Origin: DASSUW01 sp963844405
GTDB taxonomy: Bacteria; Actinomycetota; Thermoleophilia; Solirubrobacterales; Solirubrobacteraceae
Direction of reading: 5' to 3'
Length of the DNA: 64,000 nucleotides
NCBI GenBank assembly: GCA_963844405.1
Contig: CAWJNZ010000012.1
Location: 62,001 to 126,000 of the forward strand
Part shown: positions 15,658-25,949 of the stretch, piece by piece
Numbering within the stretch: position 1 is the stretch's first letter
Layout of the letters: each line of letters starts with the position of its first letter
The notes under the pieces: model-generated
Databases searched by the model: none
Told to the model about the DNA's origin: nothing
Seen by the model: the letters and a program-made list of their open reading frames with translations, nothing else
Position numbers and translations under genes: made by a program

Positions 15658-16056
15658 TCGGGCTACACCCGGCTGCGCCGTCGGCTCTCGCCTCGCTGCT
15701 CCGGGCGCTCGGCGGTCGAGGGGTCGTGGGCGCTGATCAGCGAGCAGGACTGGCCCTGGACCGGCATCGTGCGCCGCATCAACGCGTCCGATCGCCCGGG
15801 CATCGTCCTGGACGCGCCCGAGGACGCCACGGCCAGCGCGCAGGAGTTCTCGCCCGACGGCCCCCGGATCGCCGTCGTCGAGCACACGCACGCGGGTCCC
15901 GCCCGGATCGCCGTCTATCAGGCGCGGACCTGGCGGCGGCTCCGCGCGCTCACCGACGGCCACTACGACACACACCCCGTGTGGTCGCCGGACGGGCGCT
16001 GGATCGCCTTCTCGCGCGATCCGGAGAACCCCGGCGACGGCCTCGGCACGGACCTC
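15658..16056 (+). pseudogene. TolB-like beta-propeller fragment
   Basis: This stretch has no credible start but encodes recognisable TolB/WD40-like blades: SAQEFSPDGPRIAVVEH and HPVWSPDGRWIAFSRDPEN. The reading frame continues past 16056 into sequence antisense to the neighbouring propeller gene without further repeats. It looks like the remaining middle part of a propeller gene that has lost both ends. It accounts for the only gap over 300 bases without an intact gene. Confidence 0.5.
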
Positions 16057-16096
16057 GCCGCCGGCCTCCGTGCCGGCGACAGGGCCCGGGGGCGCG

Positions 16097-17354
16097 CTAG
16101 CCGGCGGCGGCCGCCGGCTCGCGGTAGACGAAGGCGGTCGCCTTCTTGGCGCCGCGGTGATCGCACTGGACGAGCACCTGGTCGAACGAGTGCAGGCCGG
16201 AGGCGCAGTCGTAGCTCCGGATGCGCAGCGAGGACGCGGCTTCGGCGAGCCAGTCCTCTGCGCCCCCGAGCGCGACCTCGCATGTGGACTTGATCGCGAC
16301 GACCGACGCGACGCCGCCGGGGATGAGCGAGAGGTCGCCGCACGCGGTGCGAGGCTCGTTCGGCGAGCCGATCGTGACCGGCAGCGGCTGCCAATCCGGG
16401 GACTCCTCGATCACCGGCGTGTTCGTCAGCGGCGCGGCGTCGCTGCCGTCGGCGTCCATGATCCAGGTGTCACCCGGCGCGGCTTCCGTGTCGGCGCGGG
16501 TGAACGCGATCAGCCGGCCGTCCGGCGACCAGGCCGGGCCTTCGTCGTGGACGTCGTTGTCGGTCAGTTGCTCGACGTCGGTGCCGTCGGCGTCCATGAC
16601 GTAGATCTCGCGGTCGACCCCGTCGCGGGTCGACTCCCAGGCGATACGCGTGCCGTCGGGGGACCAGGCCGGCGCGCTGTCGAGCGCGTCGTCGTCGGTC
16701 AGGGCAACGATGTCCGAGCCGTCCGCGCGCGCGACGTAGATCTCCTCGTCCCCGCTGGGTGCGATGCCGTCCTCGTCGCCGCGGAACAGCAACCGGGTGC
16801 CGTCGGGCGAGAAGGTCGGATAGCGCTCGTCGCCGGCGCGAACCACCAGCGGGCGCGCGCTCGGCTCGCCCGGCAGGACGCCGAACGGTGAGTCCATGAC
16901 CCAGATGTCGGCGACGTTGCGGGAGGGATCCGAGCGGTTGGTGCGGAACACGATCCGCGTCTGGTCCGGACTCCAGGCCGGCTGCGTGTTGTTGGTCTGG
17001 CCGTCGTTGGGCGTGGTCAGCGGTACCGCCGGCGCGCCGGCGTCCCATGGGGCCACGTAGACCGCGTCACGGCGCGTATGCGCCATCCAGCGGCCATCGG
17101 GCGACCAGCTCGACTGCTGCTCGTTGTCGGTGCTGATGCGTCACTCGCGTACGCGTGCCATCGCGGGCGTAGGCGAAGATGTCGCGGTTCGCCCGCACGC
17201 CGTCCTGGGCGGGCACGCGCTGGGTGAGCGAGATGCGGCCGTTTACGCCGGGCCAGGCGGCGGTGGCTGCGGGCGGCTGCGCGGCGAGCGCGACGGCGGC
17301 GAGCGCCGCCAGCGACAACGCCGGCGCGCGCCGCAGAACGAGGGGAACGGACAC
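16097..17354 (-). CDS. Secreted TolB-like beta-propeller protein, frameshifted
   Basis: A protein of about 418 residues with a signal peptide (RRAPALSLAALAAVALAA) and six or more TolB/PD40 repeats, for example PAWSPDQTRIVFRTNRSD, PTFSPDGTRLLFRGDEDG and PAWSPDGRLIAFTRADTEA. A C-terminal Cys-containing domain (TACGDLS ... STCEVALGG ... SYDCASG ... VQCDHRG) follows. The first 75 residues are in a different frame from the rest: near 17131-17143 removal of one base joins GTRTRVT to STDNEQQSSWSPDGRWMAH, restoring a full blade. Starts at GTG 17354 behind AAGGAG. Probable extracellular binding protein; no Tol system is encoded nearby. Confidence 0.7.
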
Positions 17355-17467
17355 GGTGCTCCTTCGGTGAGTGGTCAGGACCCCTCCACCGTCCCGGCAG
17401 GCGACTCACCTGGATATGCCCCAAAGGTGGATGTCCAGCTCCCCCTCGGGGCGCGCGAGCGGTAGGT

Positions 17468-20033
17468 CTACTCCTGGTGCAGCGCGTCGAGCACGTCGAC
17501 GCGCGCGCCGCGGCGTGCCGGGACGACGGCGGCGAGGACCCCGACGACCATGGCAAGGAGGAGGAAGCCGGCGAGCTGTGCGACCGGGACGCTGAACGTG
17601 AGTCCGAGGTCGGCCAGTGCAGCGGTCATCAGGTAGCCGAACAACAGGCCGATGGCGATCCCGAGCAGGCCGCCGATCAGCGCGGTGATGACGCTCTCGT
17701 AGCGGACGACGCGGCGCACTTGCGCGCGCGTGGCGCCGATCGCGCGCAGCAGGCCGAACTCGCGCGTGCGCTCATGGATCGACAGGAAGAGCGAGTTGGC
17801 GATCCCGAAGAGCGAGATGATCACGCTCATGGCGAGCAGCGCGTAGAGCATGTACACGGTCTGGTCGAGCTGCGCGCCGATCTCGTCGCGGTACTGCTCG
17901 GTCGTCTGCACGTTGGCGGCCGGGAAGTCGGCCACCGCGTCCGTGACCGCGCGCCGGACGGCGACAGGGTCGACGCGGTCGGAGATGCGGATCAGGTACG
18001 TGAAGGGATCGCGGATCGAGGAGATCCGGGCGAACGTCTTCTGATCGACGACGACGCCCTGCATGAGCATGGGGTCGCGGTACTCGCCGATCGCCTTCAG
18101 GTGCACGCGGGCGCCGGTCGCGGTCCGCACGATGAAGTCGTCCCCGAGGTCGATGCCGTGCGTCTTGGCGAACTGCTCCTCGACGAGCGCGGCCGGCGCC
18201 AGCGACCGGGCGAGTTGCACGAGCAGCTGATCGGTGCCGCCATGGCGCCACTCGAACCCGTAGACGGGGGCGAGTTGAGCAGGCTCGACACCGTTGAGGA
18301 CGTCGACGTTGGCGTCCACGGGCTCGCCGTTGACCTGGATCGGGTCGACGAACTGTGGCGTCAGCGCGCGGATGCCGGGGACGCCGGCGATCGCGTCGCC
18401 CGCCTGGTTGGGCAGCGGCTCGAAGCTCTCGTTGGTCACGATCAGATCGCTCTTCAGCAGGCGGTCGAACGAGTCGTTGACGGTGGCCTTCATGCCGGCG
18501 GCGAAGACGGCCACGAAGACGACGAGCCCGAGCCCGACCATGAGGGCCGATGACGTCGTCGCCGTCCGGCCGGGGTTGCGCATCGCGTTCTCGCGCGCCA
18601 GCCGGCCGGGGGTGTGGAAGGCGCGCTCGATCGGCCAGCCGGCGAGCGCCGCGACCGGCCGCACGATATGCCGCGCCGTCAGCGCGATGCCGACGAACAC
18701 GAGCACCGCGCCGCCGGCCATCGCGGCCATACGGGTGGTCGCGGGTCCGTCGCCGAACAGACCGGAGAGCAGCAGCGCGAGCCCGCCGGCGGAGACGATC
18801 GCGGCGATCCAGGGCGCGAGCCTCCGGGCACGACGGGACGGCTGCGCGGTGCCCGCCAGTGCCTGTACGGGCGCCACGCGGGTGGCGCGCATGGCCGGAG
18901 CGAGCGCTGCGAGCAGCGTCACTCCGACGCCCACGCCGAGCGAGACGGCGACCGTGCGAGGCGCGAGCTCCATGCCGGCGAGCGGGATGCCGAAGCCCGC
19001 GGCGTCGAACAGGCCGCCGAGCCCCTTGGCGAACCCCAGGCCGCCGAGCAGGCCGAGCGCCGACGCGGTGACGCCCAGGATCAGCGCCTCGCCCGCGACT
19101 GCCCCGATGATCTGCCGCCGCGTCGATCCCAGGGCCCGCAGCAGCGCGAACTCGCGCGTGCGCTGGGCGACCGTGATCGAGAACGTGTTGAAGATGATGA
19201 ACGCGCCGACGAGCAGCGCGGCGCCGGCGAGCGCGAACAGCATCGGCGTCATGAAGCCGCCGATCGCCTGGTTGATGTCGTCGGCCGTCTTCTGTGCGTC
19301 GTCTGCGCCCGTCCTCACCTCGAGGTCGGGGGTGGTGACCTCGCGGATGCGGGCGGCGAGCGTCTCAGGCGACACGCCAGCCTCGGCGGCGGCGACGACG
19401 CTCATCACCTCGCCCTCGCGGTCGAACCACTCCTGCATCTGCGGCAGCGTGGCCGTGATCAGGCTCGCGCCGCCGACGGAGTCGACGTCGCCGTACTCGA
19501 AGATGCCGACGATCCTGACCTGCTCCACGCCGGTGCGGGTGGCGAGGCCGACGCTCTGCCCGACGTGCAGGCCCTCGTCCTCGGCGGTCTTGCTGACCAC
19601 GCCGACCTCGCCCGGCGCCGAGGGGTGGCGGCCGGCGACCGGCTTGGTCGCCTCGAACGGCTCTCCGACCGTCGACAGGACCGCGCTCGGGCGCGTACTG
19701 GCTCGCGATGCGCTCGCCGTCGACGACGAGCGCGCCGCTCTCCCACAGCTGGCCGACCGCACGCTCGACTCCGGGCACGGCGCCGACCTGCTCGACGAGC
19801 GACTCGGGCAACGGCCGGGTGCCGCCGAAGCTCGCCCCGAACTCGACCTTCGGCTTGACCACGGCATCCACGCCCTGGTTGGCGGTCTGCTCGATGTCCT
19901 CGAACGCCGTGCGGATCTGGTCCGTCAGGACGTAGGTCCCGGCGATCATGGCGACGCCGAGCAGGATGGCCAAGGCCGTCAGCGCCGAGCGGAGCCGGCG
20001 CTGGGCCAGGCCGCGCAGCACCAGGGCGATCAT
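17468..20033 (-). CDS. FtsX/MacB-type ABC permease, frameshifted
   Basis: About 855 codons encode a two-module FtsX-like permease of the LolCDE/MacB type. The first helix (LTALAILLGVAMIAGTYVL) is followed by a periplasmic domain, then helices around ITVAQRTREFALLRALGSTR, a second first-helix-like segment (TSSALMVGLGLVVFVAVFA), another extracytoplasmic domain, and SIHERTREFGLLRAIGATRA near the C-terminus. Near 19684-19700 the frame changes: DGERIASQYA in one frame continues as PSAVLSTVGEPFEATKPVAG in another, consistent with one extra base. Start ATG overlaps the ATPase stop (ATGA). Such mechanotransmission transporters drive envelope processes or lipoprotein and peptide export; the substrate is unknown. 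Confidence 0.75.
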
Positions 20034-20788
20034 TGCAGTGCCTTCAGGTGGTCGAGGATGGCGTCGACGCCCATCGCGCCGCGGTCATCGACGATCTGGC
20101 CGTCCGCGAGGAACAGCAGGCGGTCGGCGACGGCCGCCGCATTCGCGTCGTGCGTGACCATGACGATCGTCTGGCCGAACTCGTCGACCGCGCGGCGCAG
20201 GAGCTCCAGCACCTCGCGGCTGGACACCGAGTCGAGGTTGCCGGTCGGCTCGTCGGCGAAGACGACGGCAGGCCGCGTGACGAGCGCGCGCGCGACGGCG
20301 ACGCGCTGCTGCTGGCCGCCGGACATCTCGGAGGGGCGGTGCGTCAGGCGGTCACGGAGACCGACGGCGTCGACGAGCGTGTCGAGCCAGCCGCGATCCG
20401 GCTCACGGCCGCCGATGCGCAGCGGCAGGACGATGTTCTCCTCGGCGTCGAGGACCGGGAGCAGGTTGTAGCTCTGGAAGATGAAGCCGACGCGGCGCCG
20501 GCGGAGCAGCGTGAGCGCGCGGTCGGAGAGCTTGTCGAGCCGGGTTCCGTCGATCTCGCACCAGCCGCCGGTCGGACGGTCGAGGCCGGCGAGGATGTGC
20601 ATGAGCGTCGACTTGCCCGAGCCCGACGGACCCATGATCGCGGTGAAGGTGCCGGGCGCGAACTCCACGTCGACGCCGCGGAGGGCGTCGACGGCCGCGT
20701 CACCCTCGCCGTAGCGCTTGGTGAGCTGGTGGCCCCGGACGACGGCAGCGGTGACGGGCTCGGCGTGTGTGGGGGCGGTGACGGCCAT
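20030..20788 (-). CDS. ABC transporter ATP-binding protein (LolD/MacB type)
   Basis: A 252-residue ATPase. Walker A is GPSGSGKST near residue 58, the signature MSGGQQQRVAVARAL near residue 160, and Walker B AVVFADEPTGNLDS, which is the LolD/MacB/FtsE hallmark. ATG 20788 is chosen because the upstream in-frame codons are low-quality sequence in the divergent promoter region. It overlaps the permease start by four bases. A paralogous pair with the same order lies at 32816-36105, and both ATPases share the N-terminal block RYGEGDAAVDALRGV. Confidence 0.88.
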   Translation of the reverse strand: MAVTAPTHAEPVTAAVVRGHQLTKRYGEGDAAVDALRGVDVEFAPGTFTAIMGPSGSGKSTLMHILAGLDRPTGGWCEIDGTRLDKLSDRALTLLRRRRVGFIFQSYNLLPVLDAEENIVLPLRIGGREPDRGWLDTLVDAVGLRDRLTHRPSEMSGGQQQRVAVARALVTRPAVVFADEPTGNLDSVSSREVLELLRRAVDEFGQTIVMVTHDANAAAVADRLLFLADGQIVDDRGAMGVDAILDHLKALQ

Positions 20789-20919
20789 GTGGTGAGGGTC
20801 CCGCCGATCGGGAGCCGCCACATCGGGTCCTCCCACGATTCGAGGCTGCGGGGAACTACGGATCGAGGGCTCGGTCGGGCGCCGATGGCGGACGCGCGGC
20901 GCCGACCTAGCCTCGCCGC

Positions 20920-22113
20920 ATGAGCTCCCCATCGCCGCACATCCTCATCGCCGGAGGCGGCGTGGCCGCCCTCGAGGCCCTCATCGCCCTGCGACACCTG
21001 GGGGGCGACGACCCACGCGTCACGCTGCTCGCGCCCGAGCCCGACTTCGTCTACCGGCCGATGTCCGTCGCCGAGCCGTTCTGCCTCGGGCACGCCGAGC
21101 GGCATCCGCTTGCGGTGATCGCGCGAGAGCTCGGCGCCGACTTCGTTCGCGACGGCCTCGCCGCGGTCGACGCCGACGCCCGGACGGTGACTACCGGCGG
21201 CGGCGACACGATCGCCTACGACTCGCTGCTCGTCGCGGTCGGAGCACGCCAGCAGGCCGTCTACCGCCATGCGATCACGTTCGGCGCCGAGGGCGCTCCC
21301 GGGCTGCTCGCCGGGTTGCTCTCCGACCTCGAGCTCGGCTACGCCAAGCGCGTCGCGTTCGTCGTGCCGAGCACGGTGGCGTGGAGCCTGCCGCTCTACG
21401 AGCTGGCCATCATGACCGCCCGCGACGTCTGGAGCGCCGGCATCGAAGGGCTCGAGATCGTGGTCGTCACGCCCGAGGACCGGCCCCTCGAGGCCTTCGG
21501 GCCGGAGGCGTCCGCCATGGTCGCCGAGCTCCTGGCCGAGGAAGGGGTCGAGTTCATCGGGTCGGTCGGGGCCGAGGTCGGGCACGGCTTCGTGCTCGCC
21601 GGCGACCGGCGGATCGAGGTCAACCGGACGATCGCGCTCCCGGTGCCCGGGGGCCCGGCGATCGCCGGGCTGCCCGCCGACGCGGCCGGCTTCGTCCCGG
21701 TCGACGAGCACGGCCGCGTGGAGGGCGTGGAGGACGTCTACGCCGCCGGCGATGCCACGACGTTCCCGATCAAGCAGGGCGGCCTCGCCGCGCAGCAGGC
21801 GGTGGCGGCGGCGGAGGCGATCCTCGCCCGCCACGGCGCCGACCTCGATCCGCAGCCATTCCGCCCGATCTTGCGCGGCATGCTGATGACGGGCGGCCGG
21901 CGCCGCTGGCTGCGGGCGCCCGCCGGAGCGACGCCCGGGCACTCTCAGGTGGCGCTGCGGTCGCTCTGGTGGCCGCCGAGCAAGATCGCCACGCGCTACC
22001 TCGCCCCCTACCTCATGCGCCGCGAGGACGCGGAGCTGCTGAAGATCCGACCCGAGGGCGCCCAGCCCGTCGAGCGCGACCTCGAGCTGCTCGCGCGCGA
22101 CCGGACACCGTGA
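20920..22113 (+). CDS. FAD-dependent NAD(P)H/quinone-type oxidoreductase (SQR-like fold, no redox Cys pair)
   Basis: A 397-residue two-dinucleotide-binding flavoprotein. The N-terminal motif ILIAGGGVAALEALIALRHL binds FAD, SLLVAVGARQQAVY is the first ATG-like motif, and the C-terminal FAD motif is VYAAGDATTFPIKQGGLAAQ. The fold matches NDH-2 and sulfide:quinone reductases, but there is a single Cys in the whole protein (EPFCLGHAER), so the Cys pair required by sulfide:quinone reductases is missing. It may reduce quinones or another acceptor. It is paralogous to the product at 25946, sharing the GDATTFPIKQGGLA block and the RSLWWPPSKIATRYLAPYL tail; the two flank an arginine-deiminase locus. 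Confidence 0.8.
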   Translation: MSSPSPHILIAGGGVAALEALIALRHLGGDDPRVTLLAPEPDFVYRPMSVAEPFCLGHAERHPLAVIARELGADFVRDGLAAVDADARTVTTGGGDTIAYDSLLVAVGARQQAVYRHAITFGAEGAPGLLAGLLSDLELGYAKRVAFVVPSTVAWSLPLYELAIMTARDVWSAGIEGLEIVVVTPEDRPLEAFGPEASAMVAELLAEEGVEFIGSVGAEVGHGFVLAGDRRIEVNRTIALPVPGGPAIAGLPADAAGFVPVDEHGRVEGVEDVYAAGDATTFPIKQGGLAAQQAVAAAEAILARHGADLDPQPFRPILRGMLMTGGRRRWLRAPAGATPGHSQVALRSLWWPPSKIATRYLAPYLMRREDAELLKIRPEGAQPVERDLELLARDRTP

Positions 22114-22158
22114 GCGCGTGCGTGCGCGTGGTGTCCGGGGCGGGGCGCAGACTCATCG

Positions 22159-23229
22159 GTGGTGGAAGGCTCACAGGGATTCACGGCGCGGACGCTCATC
22201 CTCTCGGCCCTCTCGGGTCTCGCGGCGGCCGCCGCGCTCTACCTGATCAACATCCTGCGGGAGCCGACGGGCTGGCTGCTCATCGCGGCGGGCCTCGCGG
22301 TCGCTCTGTCAGGCCTGGTTGGAACATTGAGCCGCTACATGCGGCGGCCGGCGGCGCTCGCGGTCGTCTACTCGAGTCTGGTCGTCGTCGTGCTGGTGAT
22401 CGGTGGGCTCGTCGTCCCATCGCTGGCGACCAGCGCCGATGAGCTTGCGCGGAACGTTCCTGCGTACGCACGAGACGCGACCAGCTACGTGCGGACGCAC
22501 GAGCTCGCTTCGGACCTCGACGGGACCTACGACCTGACGGGGAGGCTCGAGGACGCGGAAACGGAGCTTCCCGGCACCATCACCGACACGACCGCCGCGC
22601 TGGCCGAAGGGGGTGTGGGCCCGCTGAACGCCGTGCTGCCGTTGCTGGTCATCCCGCTCCTCGCCGGCATGCTGCTGAACAGCGGCCCGCGGTGGGTCGA
22701 CGCCTGGGTGCGCGAATGGGAGCCCGAGCGTGCTCAGGCGATCTCGCGGACCCTGGAGCGCATCAACCGAACGCTGCAGCACTACCTCTTGGGTGCCTTC
22801 GCGCAGGCGATCGTCGCGGGGCTGGCGTCGTACCTGGCCCTGCGGCTGGCGGGCGTCGCCTACGCAGATCTTCTTGCGCTCGTCGTCTTCGTGCTCGATC
22901 TGATCCCGCGCATCGGCCCGTTCATCTCGACGCCGCTGGTCGGGCTCGTGACGCTGGTCGACGGCTTCCCGACGTCGACGGTCGTCTGGGCGCTCTTCTC
23001 GATCGCCTACCTGTGGGCGACGAATCGCCTGATGTGGACCCGCCCGGTCACCGTGAGTCCGCTCGGCGCCGTCATCTCCGTCGTCTTCGGGGTCGCGCTG
23101 CTGGGACCGGTCGGCGCGCTGGTCGCCGTGCCGGTCGTCGCCCTGTTGCAGGTCGTGCTGCGGGAGTGGCTGTCGTACCGGCGCGTTCGGATCGGGCTGC
23201 CGCCCGTCGGGCCCGCGCCCGAGCCGTGA
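22159..23229 (+). CDS. AI-2E family transporter (PerM/YdiK type)
   Basis: A 356-residue membrane protein with about eight helices. The family layout is visible: two N-terminal helices with LINILREPTGWLLIAAGLAV, a central soluble region of about 100 residues, then HYLLGAFAQAIVAGLASYLA, DLLALVVFVLDLIPRIGPFI and the C-terminal VSPLGAVISVVFGVALLGPV. Members include TqsA-like exporters and Na+(Li+)/H+ antiporters, so the substrate cannot be named. Starts at GTG 22159 (a second GTG follows). Its relation to the flanking oxidoreductase and arginine-deiminase genes is only positional. Confidence 0.85.
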   Translation: MVEGSQGFTARTLILSALSGLAAAAALYLINILREPTGWLLIAAGLAVALSGLVGTLSRYMRRPAALAVVYSSLVVVVLVIGGLVVPSLATSADELARNVPAYARDATSYVRTHELASDLDGTYDLTGRLEDAETELPGTITDTTAALAEGGVGPLNAVLPLLVIPLLAGMLLNSGPRWVDAWVREWEPERAQAISRTLERINRTLQHYLLGAFAQAIVAGLASYLALRLAGVAYADLLALVVFVLDLIPRIGPFISTPLVGLVTLVDGFPTSTVVWALFSIAYLWATNRLMWTRPVTVSPLGAVISVVFGVALLGPVGALVAVPVVALLQVVLREWLSYRRVRIGLPPVGPAPEP

Positions 23230-23367
23230 GCACTCCCCACGAACCCCCGTCCCGGGCCGAGAACCCGTAACTTCCCGCAGCGCGGATCCGGCGCGTCCCC
23301 GATGACGGCGTGCGGCGCCGGCGGGACGATCGAAGACACCGTCACATATCGCGACAGGAGGTCTTCG

Positions 23368-24754
23368 ATGTCCGCTCCATCGGAAGGAGAGCCCGAAGCT
23401 CAAGCGCTCCATGGGGCTGTGGATGGCCACCGCCCTCGTGGTCGGCAACATGGTGGGCTCGGGCGTGTTCCTGCTTCCGGCCACGCTCGCGGGGGCGGCG
23501 GGTCCCGTCTCCATGGTCGGCTGGCTGTTCACCGGCGCCGGCGCCGTGCTGCTGGCGCTCGTGTTCGCCAACCTCGGCCGCGCGCTGCCGCGCACCGGCG
23601 GGCCGTACGCGTACGCCAAGCGCGCGTTCGGTGATTTCATCGGCTTCCAGACGGCCTGGGGCTACTGGATCGCGGTCTGGGCGGGCAACGCCGCCATCGC
23701 CGTCGCGTTCGTCAGCTACCTCACGGTCTTCTGGCCCGAGGTCGGCGACGAGAAGCTGCTCGGTGCCCTCGTCGGGATCGCGCTGATCTGGCTGCTCACC
23801 CTGACCAACATCGCCGGCGTTCGTGAGAGCGGCCTTCTGCAGCTGGTGACGACGGTGCTGAAGTTCGTGCCGCTCGCCGTCATCGGCATCGTCGGGCTGT
23901 TCTTCATCGACGGCGGTAACTACGAGCCGTTCTCGCCCAACGGTGCGAGCCTGAGCTTGCTCTCGACCACCGCGGCGCTCACGTTATGGGCCTTCATCGG
24001 GCTCGAGTCGGCAACGGTGCCGGCCGAGGAGGTCAAGGATCCCGAGCGCACGATCCCGCGCGCAACGATCATCGGCACGATCCTCGCGACGACGCTCTAC
24101 ATCGTCGCGACGGTCTCGATCATGGGGATCATCCCGACCGATCAGCTCGCGGCGTCGGCGAGCCCGTTCGCGGACGCGGCCGGCGAGGTGTTCGGGGGCG
24201 GCTGGGACAAGGTGATCGCGCTGGTGGCGCTGGTCTCCACGTTCGGCGCGCTGAACGGCTGGATCATGCTCCAGGGCCGCGTGCCGCTGGCGGCCGCCGA
24301 GGACGGGATGTTCCCGGCGCCGTTCGCGCGCGTGCACGGCGAGCGCCGGACGCCGGTGTTCGGCCTCGTCGTCTCGTCCGTGCTGGTCACGGGCCTGATG
24401 CTCATGAACTACACGAAGGGCCTGCTGGGCGCCTTCGAGTTCGTGATCCTGCTGGCCACGCTCACGACCTTGGTGCCGTACGCCTTCTCGGCCGCGGCGC
24501 AGGCGTGGCTGTGGCTGGTCGAGCCGGAGTCGTTCAAGGCCAAGCACCTGGTTCGCGACACCGTCGTCGCCGTGCTCGCCTTCGCCTACAGCGTGTGGGC
24601 GATCGCCGGCGCGGGCGACGACATCGTGACCAAGGGCTTCGTGCTGCTGCTGGCCGGCATCCCGGTCTACGTCGGGATGCGGTGGTGGGAGCGGCGCAAG
24701 CTCGAGCATCTCACGGTGCCGGAGCCTGAGAGGGTGATCGCCGGTGCGCGCTGA
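23368..24754 (+). CDS. APC-family basic amino-acid antiporter, N-terminal frameshift
   Basis: A protein of about 461 residues with twelve helices, of the basic amino-acid/polyamine antiporter (ArcD/AdiC-like) branch. Landmarks are TALVVGNMVGSGVFLLPATL in helix 1, GGPYAYAKRAFGDFIGF, and LWAFIGLESATVPAEEVKDP near residue 195. It probably exchanges arginine for ornithine or citrulline, because it overlaps arcA by 11 bp. ATG 23368 has a strong AGGAGGT site, but its frame (MSAPSEGEP) differs by one base from the main frame; deleting one base near 23390-23400 yields EGEP-KLKRS-MGLWMATA. Otherwise translation would have to begin at ATG 23411. Confidence 0.8.
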
Positions 24755-25949
24755 GGTCGCCGCGCGGCTCTATGTCGGGTCGGAGGTCGGCACGCTGCGG
24801 CGTGTCGTCCTCCACCGGCCCGACCTCGAGCTCAAGCGCCTGACACCTCGCAACAAGGACGCGCTGCTGTTCGACGACGTCCTGTGGGTCAAGCGCGCCC
24901 GCCAGGAGCACGACGCGTTCGCCGATGCGCTCTCCGACCGCGGCGTCGAGGTGCTCTACCTCGAGGAGCTGCTCGCCGACGTCCTCGAGCCGCCCGCCGT
25001 GCGCGACCAGGTGATCGCGCGCACGCTGACGGCGGTGGACCTCGGCCCCGACCTCGGACCGGAGGTCACGCGGTGGCTGGCCGACATCTCCGCCGCCGAG
25101 CTGGCGGATCGCCTGATCGGCGGCATCACCTACGACGAGCTGCCGTTCACGAGCCGAGCGCTCAGCGCGCAGGTGCCGGCGCTGGACGGCTTCGTGCTGG
25201 CCCCGCTGCCCAACCACCTGTTCACGCGCGACACGTCGGCGTGGATCTACGACGGCGTGTCGATCAACACGATGGCCAAGCCCGCCCGCCGGCGCGAGAC
25301 GATCCACTACGACGCCATCTATCGCCATCACCCGCGGTTGGCCGGCTCGACGATCTGGTCGGACGGCCTCGGCGGCGCCGCTCAGCTCGAGGGCGGTGAC
25401 GTACTCGTGATCGGCAACGGCTGCCTGCTCGTCGGCATGGGGGAGCGCACGCGGCCGGCCGGCGTCGAATGGCTCGCCCGCCGCCTCTTCGAGGCGGGCT
25501 CGGCGAGCTGCGTGATCGCGGTCGAGATGCCGGCGCAGCGCTCGACCATGCATCTCGACACGGTCATGACGATGGTCGACCGCGACGCGTTCACGATCTA
25601 CCCGCAGGTCCGAGGCGAGCTGGTCGGCTACACGCTGCGGCCGGATGAGCCGCCGCGGCGCGAGGAGGACCTGTTCGCCGCCATCGCGCACGCCCTCGAC
25701 GTCTCCGCCCTGCGGCTGTTCGAGACCGGCGGCGACGCCTACGAGTCCGAGCGCGAGCAGTGGGACGACGGCAACAACGTCCTCGCCATCGCGCCCGGCG
25801 TCGTCCTCGCCTACGAGCGGAACGTCGACACCAACACGCGGCTGCGCCGCGCCGGCATCGAGGTGATCACGATCGCCGGCTCCGAGCTCGGCCGCGGCCG
25901 CGGCGGCCCGCGATGCATGTCCTGCCCGATCGAGAGGGACGACCTATGA
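24744..25949 (+). CDS. arcA: Arginine deiminase
   Basis: A 401-residue enzyme converting L-arginine to citrulline and ammonia. Conserved guanidino-modifying-enzyme features are all present: LFTRDTSAWI near residue 160, the EGGDVLVIG motif near 218, the catalytic-His segment STMHLDTVMTMVD near 268, and the C-terminal GGPRCMSCPIERD with the nucleophilic Cys at residue 391. Length is normal for the family. It starts at a GTG within the antiporter's last codons and its stop overlaps the next gene's ATG (ATGA), so three genes are co-translated. No ornithine carbamoyltransferase or carbamate kinase gene is in this window, so the energy-yielding steps are elsewhere or absent. Confidence 0.93.
   Translation: MRAEVAARLYVGSEVGTLRRVVLHRPDLELKRLTPRNKDALLFDDVLWVKRARQEHDAFADALSDRGVEVLYLEELLADVLEPPAVRDQVIARTLTAVDLGPDLGPEVTRWLADISAAELADRLIGGITYDELPFTSRALSAQVPALDGFVLAPLPNHLFTRDTSAWIYDGVSINTMAKPARRRETIHYDAIYRHHPRLAGSTIWSDGLGGAAQLEGGDVLVIGNGCLLVGMGERTRPAGVEWLARRLFEAGSASCVIAVEMPAQRSTMHLDTVMTMVDRDAFTIYPQVRGELVGYTLRPDEPPRREEDLFAAIAHALDVSALRLFETGGDAYESEREQWDDGNNVLAIAPGVVLAYERNVDTNTRLRRAGIEVITIAGSELGRGRGGPRCMSCPIERDDL

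Noticed and set aside
20920..22113. Sulfide:quinone oxidoreductase
   Set aside because: The fold fits, but only one Cys is present, so the Cys pair needed for sulfide oxidation is absent.
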